A stretch of 64,000 nt of DNA from Burkholderia sp. Bp8992. Its GTDB lineage: Bacteria; Pseudomonadota; Gammaproteobacteria; Burkholderiales; Burkholderiaceae. The notes beneath the pieces were generated by a model that saw nothing but the letters and a program-made list of their open reading frames with translations, was not told the DNA's origin and searched no databases. The stretch is from contig NZ_QTQI01000013.1 in assembly GCF_003853705.1 (NCBI RefSeq), forward strand, positions 1-64,000, in the 5' to 3' direction. The translations under genes were made by a program, and so were the position numbers. Shown one piece after another: positions 1-9,565 of this stretch; the first letter of the stretch is position 1; each line of letters starts with the position of its first letter.

Positions 1-110
1 GAGCCTCAACAGCACCGCTTCCCTTCCTCCCGCGCCGCGTTTCCGTTAGCGCGAAAGAGGCGTGATTCTATGCACCTCACGCCATTCCCGCAAGCCTTTT
101 TGTGAAGAAA

Positions 111-148
111 TTTGAAAAAGCCCCGTGCGCTGACGCGCACGGGGCTTG
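111..148 (-). terminator. Rho-independent terminator downstream of paaF
   Basis: A 13-bp perfect stem (arms 118-130 and 135-147) closes a four-base loop. Read on the minus strand it is followed by a run of T, so it terminates the leftward paaF transcript about 80 bp after its stop codon. The first 110 bases of the window contain no gene I can support. Confidence 0.9.
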
Positions 149-225
149 GGGGCCCGACACGCCGGGCGATCGTACTGACAGCAGACGCCAAACAGACGTC
201 GGGCACCTGCCGTCGCTCAACCCGA

Positions 226-1002
226 TCAGCGGTTCTTGAACACCGGCTTGCGCTTCTCGACGAATGCCGCCATCCCTTCCTTCTGGTCTTCGGTCGCGAA
301 CAACGAATGGAACAGCCGACGCTCGAAGTGAACACCCTCCGCCAGTGTCGTCTCGTATGCACGGTTCACCGACTCCTTGACCATCATGACCGCCGGCAGC
401 GAGAACTCGGCAATCGTCGCCGCGGCAGCAAGCGCCTCGTCGAGCAACTTGTCGGCCGGCAGCACGCGCGACACGAGCCCGGCACGCTCGGCTTCGGCGG
501 CGTCCATGAAACGCGCGGTCAGACACATGTCCATCGCCTTCGCCTTCGACACCGCACGCGGCAACCGCTGCGTGCCGCCGGCGCCCGGCATGATGCCCAG
601 CTTGATCTCGGGCTGGCCGAACTTGGCCGTATCCGCCGCGAAGATGATGTCGCACATCATTGCGAGCTCGCAGCCGCCACCCAGCGCAAAGCCCGAAACC
701 GCCGCAATGATCGGCTTGCGGATCTCGCGGACCGTCTCCCAGTTGCGCGTGATGTAGTCGCCCCGGTAAACATCCATATAGGAGTAGGTCGCCATCATGC
801 CGATGTCCGCGCCGGCCGCGAATGCCTTCTCGCTCCCCGTCACGACGATCGCGCCGATGTTGTCGTCCGCATCGAACGCCTTCAGTGCGGCACCCAACTC
901 GTCCATCAGCGCATCGTTCAACGCATTCAGCGCCTTCGGGCGGTTCAGCGTAACCAGCCCGACACGCCCCTGGGTCTCCACCAGGATGTTCTCGTAAGCC
1001 AT
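226..1002 (-). CDS. paaF: Enoyl-CoA hydratase PaaF (phenylacetate pathway)
   Basis: Crotonase-fold hydratase of 258 aa, the usual family size. It should hydrate 2,3-dehydroadipyl-CoA in the beta-oxidation-like end of aerobic phenylacetate degradation in the cytoplasm. Both catalytic glutamates of true enoyl-CoA hydratases are present: Glu112 in [12 protein letters not shown] and Glu132 in [18 protein letters not shown]. The oxyanion-hole segments are AGADI near 63-67 and the glycines near 108-110. It is divergent from paaN across a 131-bp gap holding a TetR-type operator, so both directions can share one regulator. Assignment to PaaF rather than a generic fatty-acid hydratase rests on the neighbouring paa genes; the hydratase chemistry itself is secure. 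Confidence 0.9.
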   Translation of the reverse strand: MAYENILVETQGRVGLVTLNRPKALNALNDALMDELGAALKAFDADDNIGAIVVTGSEKAFAAGADIGMMATYSYMDVYRGDYITRNWETVREIRKPIIAAVSGFALGGGCELAMMCDIIFAADTAKFGQPEIKLGIMPGAGGTQRLPRAVSKAKAMDMCLTARFMDAAEAERAGLVSRVLPADKLLDEALAAAATIAEFSLPAVMMVKESVNRAYETTLAEGVHFERRLFHSLFATEDQKEGMAAFVEKRKPVFKNR

Positions 1003-1071
1003 CTATTTCTCCTCGATCAATGAAATGAGAAACGCCTCGCACACATGCGAATAGTTTGATGCTACCATTCT

Positions 1072-1088
1072 CCGACCAACCGGTCGGT
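1072..1088. promoter_or_regulatory. TetR-type operator (PaaR-like) between paaF and paaN
   Basis: CCGACC (1072-1077) and GGTCGG (1082-1087) form an inverted repeat, and a second register, ACC.ACCGGT.GGT, spans 1075-1088. This ACCGACCGGT-type palindrome is typical of TetR-family repressors. It lies in the divergent paaF/paaN intergenic region. PaaR, a TetR-family repressor responding to phenylacetyl-CoA, is known in Burkholderia. No paaR gene lies in the window, so the assignment is inference from position and half-site. Confidence 0.7.
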
Positions 1089-1133
1089 TAATTAATCGAT
1101 CCAATCCCTCTCAATGTTCATCAGGCCGCCGCC

Positions 1134-2840
1134 ATGACCCATGCACTGTTCACGAAGCACGAAGACACGCTGAAACACGCTCTCGCCGCCATCGAGAGCC
1201 GCGGGTACTGGAGCCCGTTCGTCGAGATGCCGAGCCCCAAAGTGTACGGGGAAAGCGCGAACGCCGATGGCGAGGCCGCGTTCAAGTCGCACCTCGACAA
1301 GACGTTCGTGCTCGACCAGCCGGCGTCCGGCGAAACGGTCGGTGCAGAGCAGTCGCCATACGGCATCGCGCTCGGCATCCGGTATCCGAAATCGACGCCC
1401 GACGCACTGATCGCCGCCGCATCCGCCGCGCAACGCACGTGGCGTGAAGCCGGCCCGAGCGCCTGGGTCGGCGTCAGTCTCGAAATCCTCGCGCGCCTGA
1501 ATCGCGCGAGCTTCGAGATCGCATACAGCGTGATGCACACCACCGGGCAGGCGTTCATGATGGCGTTCCAAGCCGGCGGCCCGCACGCGCAGGACCGCGC
1601 GCTCGAGGCAGTGGCCTACGCATGGGACGAACTGCGCCGCATCCCCGCCGACGCGCACTGGGAAAAGCCGCAAGGCAAGAACCCGCCGCTCGCGATGCAC
1701 AAGCGCTACACGATCGTCCCGCGCGGCACGGGGCTCGTGCTCGGCTGCTGCACGTTCCCGACCTGGAACGGCTACCCGGGCCTGTTCGCCGACCTCGCAA
1801 CCGGCAACACCGTGATCGTCAAACCGCATCCGGGCGCGATCCTGCCGCTCGCGATCACGGTGCGGATCGCTCGTGACGTGCTGCGCGAGGCCGGGTTCGA
1901 TCCGAACGTCGTCACGCTCCTGGCGACCGAGCCCAACGACGGCGCCCTCGTCCAGGATCTCGCGCTGCGCCCCGAGATCAAGCTGATCGACTTCACCGGC
2001 AGCACGCAGAACGGCACGTGGCTCGAACGCCATGCCCACCAGGCGCAGGTCTATACCGAGAAGGCGGGCGTCAACCAGATCGTGATCGACTCGACCGACG
2101 ACCTGAAGGCCGCCGCCAAGAACATCGCGTTCTCGCTGGCGCTGTACTCCGGCCAGATGTGCACCGCGCCGCAGAATATCTATGTGCCGCGCGACGGTAT
2201 CCGCACGGCGGACGGTCATGCGAGCTTCGACGAGGTTGCCCAGGCCATCGCCGTTTCCGTGCAGAAACTCACCGGCGACCCGGCACGCTCGGTCGAATTG
2301 ATCGGCGCGATCCAGAACGAAGGCGTAACCGCGCGTATCGACGATGCCCGCAAGCTCGGCCGCGTGCTCGCCGACAGCCTGACCCTCCAGCACCCGGCCT
2401 TCCCCGATGCCCGCGTGCGCACGCCGCTCGTGCTGCAGCTCGACGTGGCCGACCGCGCGAAATTCACGCAGGAGTGGTTCGGCCCGATCTCGTTCGTGAT
2501 CGCGACCGACTCGACCGCGCAGTCGCTCGATCTCGCTGGTGAAATCGCAGCTGAACATGGCGCGCTGACGCTCTCCGTGTACAGCACCGACGACGCGATC
2601 GTCGACGCGGCGCACGACGCGGCGGTACGCGGCGGTGTCGCGCTGTCGATCAACCTGACGGGCGGCGTGTTCGTCAACCAGTCGGCCGCATTCTCCGATT
2701 TCCACGGCACCGGTGCGAACCCGGCGGCCAACGCGGCCCTGGCCGACCCGGCGTTCGTCGCCAACCGCTTCCGTGTGGTGCAAAGCCGCGTTCATGTTGC
2801 CCCGAAGGCGGTCCCCGCGGAAGCCGGCCAGACGGCATAA
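1134..2840 (+). CDS. paaN: Phenylacetate degradation protein PaaN (aldehyde dehydrogenase)
   Basis: Aldehyde dehydrogenase superfamily protein of 568 aa. It should oxidise 3-oxo-5,6-dehydrosuberyl-CoA semialdehyde, made by oxepin-CoA ring opening, to the CoA acid. Visible catalytic elements are VIVKPHPG (Lys230, cofactor binding), YTEKAG (Glu309, general base) and SGQMCTAP (Cys343, nucleophile). E. coli PaaZ fuses this domain to a C-terminal MaoC-type hydratase that opens the ring. Here the protein ends after the dehydrogenase domain, so the hydrolase must come from another gene, and none lies in the window. It is first gene of the paaN-paaJ-paaG-paaI-paaK run and carries the presumed PaaR operator upstream. 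Confidence 0.9.
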   Translation: MTHALFTKHEDTLKHALAAIESRGYWSPFVEMPSPKVYGESANADGEAAFKSHLDKTFVLDQPASGETVGAEQSPYGIALGIRYPKSTPDALIAAASAAQRTWREAGPSAWVGVSLEILARLNRASFEIAYSVMHTTGQAFMMAFQAGGPHAQDRALEAVAYAWDELRRIPADAHWEKPQGKNPPLAMHKRYTIVPRGTGLVLGCCTFPTWNGYPGLFADLATGNTVIVKPHPGAILPLAITVRIARDVLREAGFDPNVVTLLATEPNDGALVQDLALRPEIKLIDFTGSTQNGTWLERHAHQAQVYTEKAGVNQIVIDSTDDLKAAAKNIAFSLALYSGQMCTAPQNIYVPRDGIRTADGHASFDEVAQAIAVSVQKLTGDPARSVELIGAIQNEGVTARIDDARKLGRVLADSLTLQHPAFPDARVRTPLVLQLDVADRAKFTQEWFGPISFVIATDSTAQSLDLAGEIAAEHGALTLSVYSTDDAIVDAAHDAAVRGGVALSINLTGGVFVNQSAAFSDFHGTGANPAANAALADPAFVANRFRVVQSRVHVAPKAVPAEAGQTA

Positions 2841-2883
2841 CCCGAATGGCCGACGTGCAAACGCCGCCACGTTCTCTACCATG

Positions 2884-2911
2884 AACGAATCCGCCACCCG
2901 GCGGGTTCGTT
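2884..2911 (+). repeat. Intercistronic hairpin between paaN and paaJ
   Basis: Arms 2884-2895 and 2900-2911 pair over 12 positions (one G-U wobble) around a four-base loop. No T run follows, so it is not a standard terminator. It sits 17 bp before the paaJ start, where it could stabilise the upstream mRNA end or affect paaJ initiation (inference). Confidence 0.6.
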
Positions 2912-2927
2912 GCTCATCGATACGCCC

Positions 2928-4130
<1,203 letters not shown>

Positions 4131-4175
4131 CCGACGCGCCGCGCGCCTATAACGAAGTCATGACGGAGACACTGC

Positions 4176-4967
4176 ATGTCCTATCAGGCGATTCAGCTGG
4201 ATATCGATCAGGTCGCGCGCGTGGCCACGATCACCCTCAACCGCCCCGACAAGCTGAACAGCTTCACGCGGGCGATGCATCGCGAACTGCAGTCGGCACT
4301 CGATGAAGTCGAAGCGGCCGGCGCGCGTGCGCTGATTCTGACGGGTGCGGGGCGCGGCTTCTGTGCGGGCCAGGACCTGGCCGACCTCGACTTCACACCG
4401 GGCGCGTCCACCGACCTCGGCTCGCTGATCGACGAGCACTTCAATCCGCTGATCCGCCGCCTGCAGCGCCTGCCGATTCCGGTGATCGCTGCCGTCAACG
4501 GCACCGCGGCGGGCGCCGGCGCGAATCTTGCGCTCGCCTGCGATCTCGTGTTCGCCGCCCGTTCGAGCAGTTTCATCCAGGCCTTCGTCAAGATCGGGCT
4601 CGTACCGGATTCGGGCGGCACGTGGTTCCTGCCGCAGCGCGTCGGCATGGCACGCGCGCTGGGGCTCGCGCTGACCGGCGACAAGCTCGGTGCCGAACAG
4701 GCCGAGCAATGGGGCTTGATCTGGCGCGCGGTCGATGACGACGCGCTCGTCGCGACGGTCCGTCAGCTCGCGAACCAGCTCGCGCAGCAACCGACGCTCG
4801 CGATCGCGTCGATCAAGCAATCGATGCGCGACAGCGTCACGAACACGCTCGACCAGCAGCTCGACCTGGAACGCGACCATCAGCGCAAGCTCGGCCAGTC
4901 GCATGACTATGCGGAAGGCGTGAAGGCATTCATCGAGAAGCGCGCGCCGCGCTTCGAGGGGCGTTGA
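4176..4967 (+). CDS. paaG: 1,2-epoxyphenylacetyl-CoA isomerase PaaG
   Basis: Crotonase-fold protein of 263 aa that isomerises ring-1,2-epoxyphenylacetyl-CoA to oxepin-CoA and later shifts a double bond in the C8 intermediate. It lacks the two hydratase glutamates: the first position is Asn117 in AGANLALACD. It keeps the isomerase-type Asp145 in GLVPDSGGTWFLP, as in E. coli PaaG. A GGAG ribosome-binding site lies 8 bp before the ATG. It is 45 bp downstream of paaJ and one base from paaI, so it is part of the same transcript. Confidence 0.92.
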   Translation: MSYQAIQLDIDQVARVATITLNRPDKLNSFTRAMHRELQSALDEVEAAGARALILTGAGRGFCAGQDLADLDFTPGASTDLGSLIDEHFNPLIRRLQRLPIPVIAAVNGTAAGAGANLALACDLVFAARSSSFIQAFVKIGLVPDSGGTWFLPQRVGMARALGLALTGDKLGAEQAEQWGLIWRAVDDDALVATVRQLANQLAQQPTLAIASIKQSMRDSVTNTLDQQLDLERDHQRKLGQSHDYAEGVKAFIEKRAPRFEGR

Positions 4968-4968
4968 C

Positions 4969-5421
4969 ATGACGAACGCCACCGCGACGCTCGATCCCGA
5001 TTCGCTGGCCCGCGCCACGGCGCAGGCCATGTACGACGCAGATGCATGCAGCCGCGCGTTCGGCATGCAAATCGCCGAAGTACGCGCCGGCTACGCCCGC
5101 CTGCAGATGCGCGTACGGCCCGAATTCCTGAACGGACACCGGACCTGTCACGGCGGGATCATCTTCACGCTCGCCGATTCGACGTTCGCGTTCGCGTGCA
5201 ACTCGTACAACCTGAACACGGTCGCGGCCGGCTGCTCGATCGAGTTCCTGCGCCCGGTGCACGGCGACGACGTGCTGACGGCCGAGGCGATCGAACAGGC
5301 GCGCGCCGGTCGCCACGGCATCTACGACATCCGCGTCACGAACCAGACCGGTGAAACGGTCGCGATGTTTCGCGGCAAATCCGCCCAGATCAAGGGCACG
5401 GTCATCCCGGAAGACCGCTGA
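4969..5421 (+). CDS. paaI: Hydroxyphenylacetyl-CoA thioesterase PaaI
   Basis: Hot-dog-fold thioesterase of 150 aa. PaaI hydrolyses ring-hydroxylated phenylacetyl-CoA and stalled intermediates, rescuing CoA and limiting toxic by-products. The segment TCHGGIIFTLADSTFAFACN contains the family HGG (61-63) and the catalytic Asp70. The start lies one base after the paaG stop, implying translational coupling. It is sometimes named PaaD in Pseudomonas-type nomenclature. Confidence 0.9.
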   Translation: MTNATATLDPDSLARATAQAMYDADACSRAFGMQIAEVRAGYARLQMRVRPEFLNGHRTCHGGIIFTLADSTFAFACNSYNLNTVAAGCSIEFLRPVHGDDVLTAEAIEQARAGRHGIYDIRVTNQTGETVAMFRGKSAQIKGTVIPEDR

Positions 5422-5459
5422 CGTCGACGGCTCGCACATAACAAACACTGGAGACAGGC

Positions 5460-6758
5460 ATGACTACCCCGCTACCGCTCGAGCCGATCGAGACCGCCTC
5501 ACGCGACGAGCTGATCGCACTACAGCTCGAACGCCTCAAGTGGTCGCTCCGGCATGCGTATGATCACTCGCCCGTCTATCGTCGCAAATTCGACGACGCG
5601 GGCGTGCATCCGGACGACCTGAAGACGCTCGCCGACCTGTCGCGCTTCCCGTTCACGACCAAAGGCGACCTGCGCGACAACTACCCGTTCGGGATGTTCG
5701 CGGTGCCGCAAGACCAGATCTCGCGCATCCATGCGTCATCGGGTACGACCGGCAAGCCGACGGTCGTCGGCTATACGGCCGGCGACATCGACACGTGGGC
5801 GAATCTCGTCGCGCGCTCGATCCGCGCCGCCGGCGCGCGCCGCGGCGACAAGGTGCACGTCAGCTACGGCTACGGCCTCTTCACGGGCGGGCTCGGCGCG
5901 CACTACGGCGCCGAACGCGCAGGGCTGACCGTGATCCCGTTCGGCGGCGGCCAGACCGAGAAGCAGGTCCAGCTGATCCAGGACTTCCGGCCCGACATCA
6001 TCATGGTGACGCCGAGCTACATGCTGTCGATCGCCGACGAAATCGAGCGCCAGGGCCTCGATCCCGTTCAGAGCTCGCTGCGCATCGGCATCTTCGGCGC
6101 GGAGCCCTGGACCAACGACATGCGCGTCGCGATCGAACAGCGGATGGGCATCGATGCGGTCGACATCTACGGGCTGTCCGAAGTGATGGGCCCCGGCGTC
6201 GCGTCCGAATGCGTCGAGACCAAGGACGGCCCGACCATCTGGGAAGACCACTTCTATCCGGAAATCATCGACCCGGAAACCGGCGAAGTGCTGCCGGACG
6301 GCGAACTCGGCGAGCTCGTGTTCACGTCGCTGACGAAGGAAGCTCTGCCGATCATCCGCTATCGCACCCGCGACCTCACGCGCCTGTTGCCCGGCACCGC
6401 CCGCACGATGCGCCGGATGGAGAAGATCACCGGCCGCTCGGACGACATGATGATCGTGCGCGGCGTCAACGTGTTCCCGACGCAAATCGAGGAACAGTTG
6501 CTCAAGCAACGCGCGCTCGCGCCGCACTATCAGATCGTACTGACGAAGGAAGGCCCGCTCGACGTGCTGACGCTCAACGTCGAGCCCTGCCCCGACTCCG
6601 CACCCGATACGGCGGCAATCCATGCGGCAAAGCAGGCGCTCGCGTACGACATCAAGTCGCTGATCGGCGTGACGGCCGTGATCAACGTGCTGCCCGTGAA
6701 CGGGATCGAGCGCTCGGTCGGCAAGGCGCGCCGCGTCGTCGACAAGCGCAAGGGCTGA
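5460..6758 (+). CDS. paaK: Phenylacetate-CoA ligase PaaK
   Basis: AMP-forming ligase of 432 aa, typical of PaaK. It activates phenylacetate with ATP and CoA to phenylacetyl-CoA, the first committed step and the source of the PaaR effector. The P-loop-like motif SSGTTGKPTVVGYT is at 93-106. YGLSEVMGPG near 240 is the second adenylation motif, and the catalytic-type Lys lies in IERSVGKARRV near the C-terminus. GGAGAC precedes the start. It is last gene of the run and is followed by a strong terminator. B. cepacia-complex genomes often carry a second PaaK elsewhere; this is outside the window. Confidence 0.95.
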   Translation: MTTPLPLEPIETASRDELIALQLERLKWSLRHAYDHSPVYRRKFDDAGVHPDDLKTLADLSRFPFTTKGDLRDNYPFGMFAVPQDQISRIHASSGTTGKPTVVGYTAGDIDTWANLVARSIRAAGARRGDKVHVSYGYGLFTGGLGAHYGAERAGLTVIPFGGGQTEKQVQLIQDFRPDIIMVTPSYMLSIADEIERQGLDPVQSSLRIGIFGAEPWTNDMRVAIEQRMGIDAVDIYGLSEVMGPGVASECVETKDGPTIWEDHFYPEIIDPETGEVLPDGELGELVFTSLTKEALPIIRYRTRDLTRLLPGTARTMRRMEKITGRSDDMMIVRGVNVFPTQIEEQLLKQRALAPHYQIVLTKEGPLDVLTLNVEPCPDSAPDTAAIHAAKQALAYDIKSLIGVTAVINVLPVNGIERSVGKARRVVDKRKG

Positions 6759-6810
6759 GGTCGCTCGCCGCGCGTGCGTCGCGCAGCGACGAATCCGTGC
6801 CTGCAAACGA

Positions 6811-6846
6811 AACAGCCCGGTCGGCCGACGCCGATCGGGCTGTTCT
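6811..6846 (+). terminator. Rho-independent terminator after paaK
   Basis: AACAGCCCG and CGGGCTGTT arms with an extended GC stem, loop near 6826-6829, then TTCT. It closes the paaN-to-paaK transcript about 50 bp after the stop. The rest of 6759-7007 shows no gene. Confidence 0.8.
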
Positions 6847-7007
6847 ACTCCAAAGCGTCGTTCGACGTGACACGCACAGCATCACGCGAACGAAAATCAC
6901 ATGGGGACACCAGCGATCAGACCGGCACGCCCCACGCGCATGAGGTGCGCCATCCATGCCGCGTCTCGTTCACGAGCCACCATCCGGGCAGCCCGCGCCG
7001 CCCCAAA

Positions 7008-8132
7008 TCACGAATTCGGAAACAGCAGCCACATCCGGCCGACCTGCTTCATCCGGCCGGCCTGATCGCCCGCGTCGTCGCCGAGCCCCCAGAAATAGTC
7101 GGCGCGCACACCGCCCTTGATCGCCGAACCCGTATCCTGCGCGAACACGAGCCGATTCATCGGCGTATTCGTCAGCGGGCGCGTGGTCTGCAGGAACACG
7201 GGCGTGCCGAGCGGGATCGCCGACGGATCGACCGCGATCGAACGCTCCGGCGTCAGCGGTACGCCAAGCGCACCGATCGGGCCGTCCGCACCGCCGTGCG
7301 GCGCGTCTTCCTTGGTCGGCATGTCGCGGAAGAACACGAACCGCGGATTCGTGTCGAGCAGCGCGTCGACGCGGGTCGGGTTCGCCTTCGCCCATGCCTT
7401 GATGCCCTGCATCGTCGCCTGGGCGGGCGTCAGCTCGCCGCGATCGAGCAGCCACTTGCCGATCGAACGGTACGGCTGGTTGTTGGTGCCGCCGAAGCCG
7501 ACCCGCATCACCGAGCCGTCGTCGAGCAGCACGCGCCCCGAGCCCTGCACCTGCAGGAAGAACGCCTCGATCGGATCGTCGACCCACACGAGTTCGTTGC
7601 CGTTCAGGATGCCGGCGCGCTCGAGCTGCGAGCGAGCCGGCAGCGCGGCGCCCGCGCGATAGCCGGCCGGCCAGCGATAGAGCGCGTACTGATACGGGCC
7701 GCGACGCACGCGCGAACCGTGCAGCAGCGGCTCGTAATAGCCAGTCACGAGCCCGTCGAGCGTCCCGTCGGTGTTCGCGAGCTGGAACGGCGTGAAATAC
7801 GTTTCGAAGAAGGTGCGCGCGCTGCTGACGTCGAGCTCGTCGAGGCGGTCGGCGGCCGCGCAGGCACGCGCCCAGGCCGGCTGGCGCGCAAGCCGCACGC
7901 AGTTCTGGCGCAGCGCGGCCGTCGCGCCGATCAGCGAATCGTCCTGCCAGCCCGGCACCTGCTGCCACGCGACCGGCGTGAGCCGCTTCGCGGCGATCTG
8001 CCCCGGCACGATCGCCGCGCCGGTCGGCGGCTTCAGCGACGAGGTCCGCGTCGGTGCGCCGCCGCACGCGGCAAGCAGCGCCGCCGCCGCGGCCGCTGCC
8101 ACCCACCCGGCCAACCGGGGCCCAAACCACAT
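7008..8132 (-). CDS. mltA: Membrane-bound lytic murein transglycosylase A
   Basis: Outer-membrane lipoprotein of 374 aa that cleaves peptidoglycan glycan strands to 1,6-anhydromuropeptides. From the ATG at 8132 the protein begins with a hydrophobic signal ending in LLAACGG (lipobox Cys23). This decides the start; upstream in-frame ATGs would bury the signal. The 3D domain with the catalytic aspartate is at the C-terminus (AIKGGVRADYFWGLG), preceded by MltA-type segments such as VTGYYEPLLHGS and VQGSGRV. Only 28 bp separates it from a divergent micro-gene, so its promoter must overlap that gene's 5' end. Confidence 0.93.
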   Translation of the reverse strand: MWFGPRLAGWVAAAAAAALLAACGGAPTRTSSLKPPTGAAIVPGQIAAKRLTPVAWQQVPGWQDDSLIGATAALRQNCVRLARQPAWARACAAADRLDELDVSSARTFFETYFTPFQLANTDGTLDGLVTGYYEPLLHGSRVRRGPYQYALYRWPAGYRAGAALPARSQLERAGILNGNELVWVDDPIEAFFLQVQGSGRVLLDDGSVMRVGFGGTNNQPYRSIGKWLLDRGELTPAQATMQGIKAWAKANPTRVDALLDTNPRFVFFRDMPTKEDAPHGGADGPIGALGVPLTPERSIAVDPSAIPLGTPVFLQTTRPLTNTPMNRLVFAQDTGSAIKGGVRADYFWGLGDDAGDQAGRMKQVGRMWLLFPNS

Positions 8133-8160
8133 ACAATGTCCGTTCTTGATGGAAACCGCC

Positions 8161-8307
8161 ATGTCAGATTTTCTCGACCAATATCCGATGCTCATCTTCG
8201 CGCTCGAAGCCTTCGTAGCGCTTGCCCTGCTGATCTTCATCGTCGTGTGGACGTCGTCGGGCAGAAAGAAGCACGCCCGCGGCAACAACGACCGCCTGCT
8301 GCGCTGA
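8161..8307 (+). CDS. Small single-pass membrane protein, function unknown
   Basis: A 48-aa ORF starting MSDFLDQYPML, with one hydrophobic helix at about residues 10-30 and a basic, charged tail (GRKKHARGNNDRLLR) that predicts a cytoplasmic C-terminus. GGA lies 8 bases upstream of the ATG; an in-frame ATG at 8149 is an alternative start. It sits between divergent mltA and convergent apaG with coding-like composition. I do not recognise a family. Its place beside mltA might suggest an envelope role, but nothing in the sequence shows it. Confidence 0.6.
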   Translation: MSDFLDQYPMLIFALEAFVALALLIFIVVWTSSGRKKHARGNNDRLLR

Positions 8308-8321
8308 CGCGCTTCGCACGC

Positions 8322-8696
8322 TCAATGCAGCGTGCGCGGCATGTGCAGTGCGAACTCGTCGACCGGCGCCTCGAAACGCTCGCCGTCTTCCGCCACGCAG
8401 AAGTACGCACCGCGCATCGTGCCGACCGGCGTCGCGATCACGGCCCAGCTCGTGTATTCGAAGTGCTCGCCCGGCTGCAGCAGCGGCTGGTGCCCGACGA
8501 CGCCGAGCCCCTTCACTTCCTGCACGTGGTTCTCGCTGTCCGTGATGATCCAGTGACGCGCGATCAGCTGCGCCGCGACCTGTCCCGTGTTACGGATCGT
8601 CAGCGTGTACGCGAATGCGTATTGACGGCGATCGGGGTCGGATTGTTCCGGCAAGTAGCTGGTTTTCACCGAAACGGTGAACTGATACTGACTCAT
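8322..8696 (-). CDS. apaG: ApaG family protein
   Basis: ApaG protein of 124 aa, the standard length. The family has an immunoglobulin-like beta fold and is named from the E. coli ksgA-apaG-apaH operon; its biochemical role is unclear. Diagnostic segments are YTLTIRNTG, ARHWIITDS, GVVGHQPLLQPGEHFEYTS and GTMRGAYFC. It is convergent with the micro-gene ending at 8307 and divergent from rpe. TAGAAT-like -10 boxes face both ways in the 178-bp gap to rpe. Confidence 0.93.
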   Translation of the reverse strand: MSQYQFTVSVKTSYLPEQSDPDRRQYAFAYTLTIRNTGQVAAQLIARHWIITDSENHVQEVKGLGVVGHQPLLQPGEHFEYTSWAVIATPVGTMRGAYFCVAEDGERFEAPVDEFALHMPRTLH

Positions 8697-8874
8697 GATG
8701 TTTCCGGTGGAAGGTGACTGTCCGTGCCGGCATGGGCAACGGGGCCGCGGGCGCGCCGCATTGGTTCGGCATTCTATGCGCAATCGGGCCTCGGCCGCAC
8801 GGCCTGCCGCCGCGCACCGGGTCGCCGGACGGTAGAATGACGGTTTTGCGCCGCAACGTCCCCGCTCCCCTGCC

Positions 8875-9561
8875 ATGACCCAATTCCGTATCGCTCCCAG
8901 CATCCTGTCGGCCGATTTCGCACGGCTCGGCGAAGAAGTCCGCAACGTCGTCGCCGCCGGCGCCGACTGGATCCACTTCGACGTGATGGACAACCATTAT
9001 GTGCCGAACCTGACGATCGGCCCGCTCGTGTGCGAAGCGATCCGCCCGCACGTGCAGGTGCCGATCGACGTGCACCTGATGGTGCGCCCGGTCGACCGGA
9101 TCGTGCCCGATTTCGCGAAGGCCGGTGCGAACCTGATCAGCTTCCACCCGGAAGGCTCCGATCACATCGACCGCACGCTGTCGCTGATCCGCGACCACGG
9201 CTGCAAGGCCGGCCTCGTGTTCAACCCGGCCACGCCGCTGAACTACCTCGACCACGTGATGGATCGCCTCGACTTCGTGCTGCTGATGTCGGTCAACCCG
9301 GGCTTCGGCGGCCAGTCGTTCATTCCGGAAACGCTGAACAAGCTGCGCGAAGCACGCGCACGCATCGACGCATACACCGAACGCACGGGCCGCGAGATCC
9401 TGCTCGAGGTCGACGGCGGCGTGAAGACCGACAACATCGCGGAAATCGCGGCGGCCGGCGCCGACACGTTCGTCGCGGGTTCGGCGATCTTCGGCAAGCC
9501 CGACTACCGCAAGGTGATCGACGAGATGCGCGCGGCGCTCGCCACCGTCGAGCGGAGCTGA
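8875..9561 (+). CDS. rpe: Ribulose-phosphate 3-epimerase
   Basis: TIM-barrel enzyme of 228 aa interconverting ribulose-5-phosphate and xylulose-5-phosphate in the pentose phosphate pathway. Motifs include [14 protein letters not shown], the metal/catalytic [33 protein letters not shown] and the second catalytic Asp in [13 protein letters not shown] candidate -10 (TAGAAT, 8833-8838) lies 37 bp upstream. gph follows after four bases. The rpe-gph-trpE order is common in proteobacteria, and erythrose-4-phosphate from this pathway feeds chorismate. Confidence 0.95.
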   Translation: MTQFRIAPSILSADFARLGEEVRNVVAAGADWIHFDVMDNHYVPNLTIGPLVCEAIRPHVQVPIDVHLMVRPVDRIVPDFAKAGANLISFHPEGSDHIDRTLSLIRDHGCKAGLVFNPATPLNYLDHVMDRLDFVLLMSVNPGFGGQSFIPETLNKLREARARIDAYTERTGREILLEVDGGVKTDNIAEIAAAGADTFVAGSAIFGKPDYRKVIDEMRAALATVERS

Positions 9562-9565
9562 AGCC

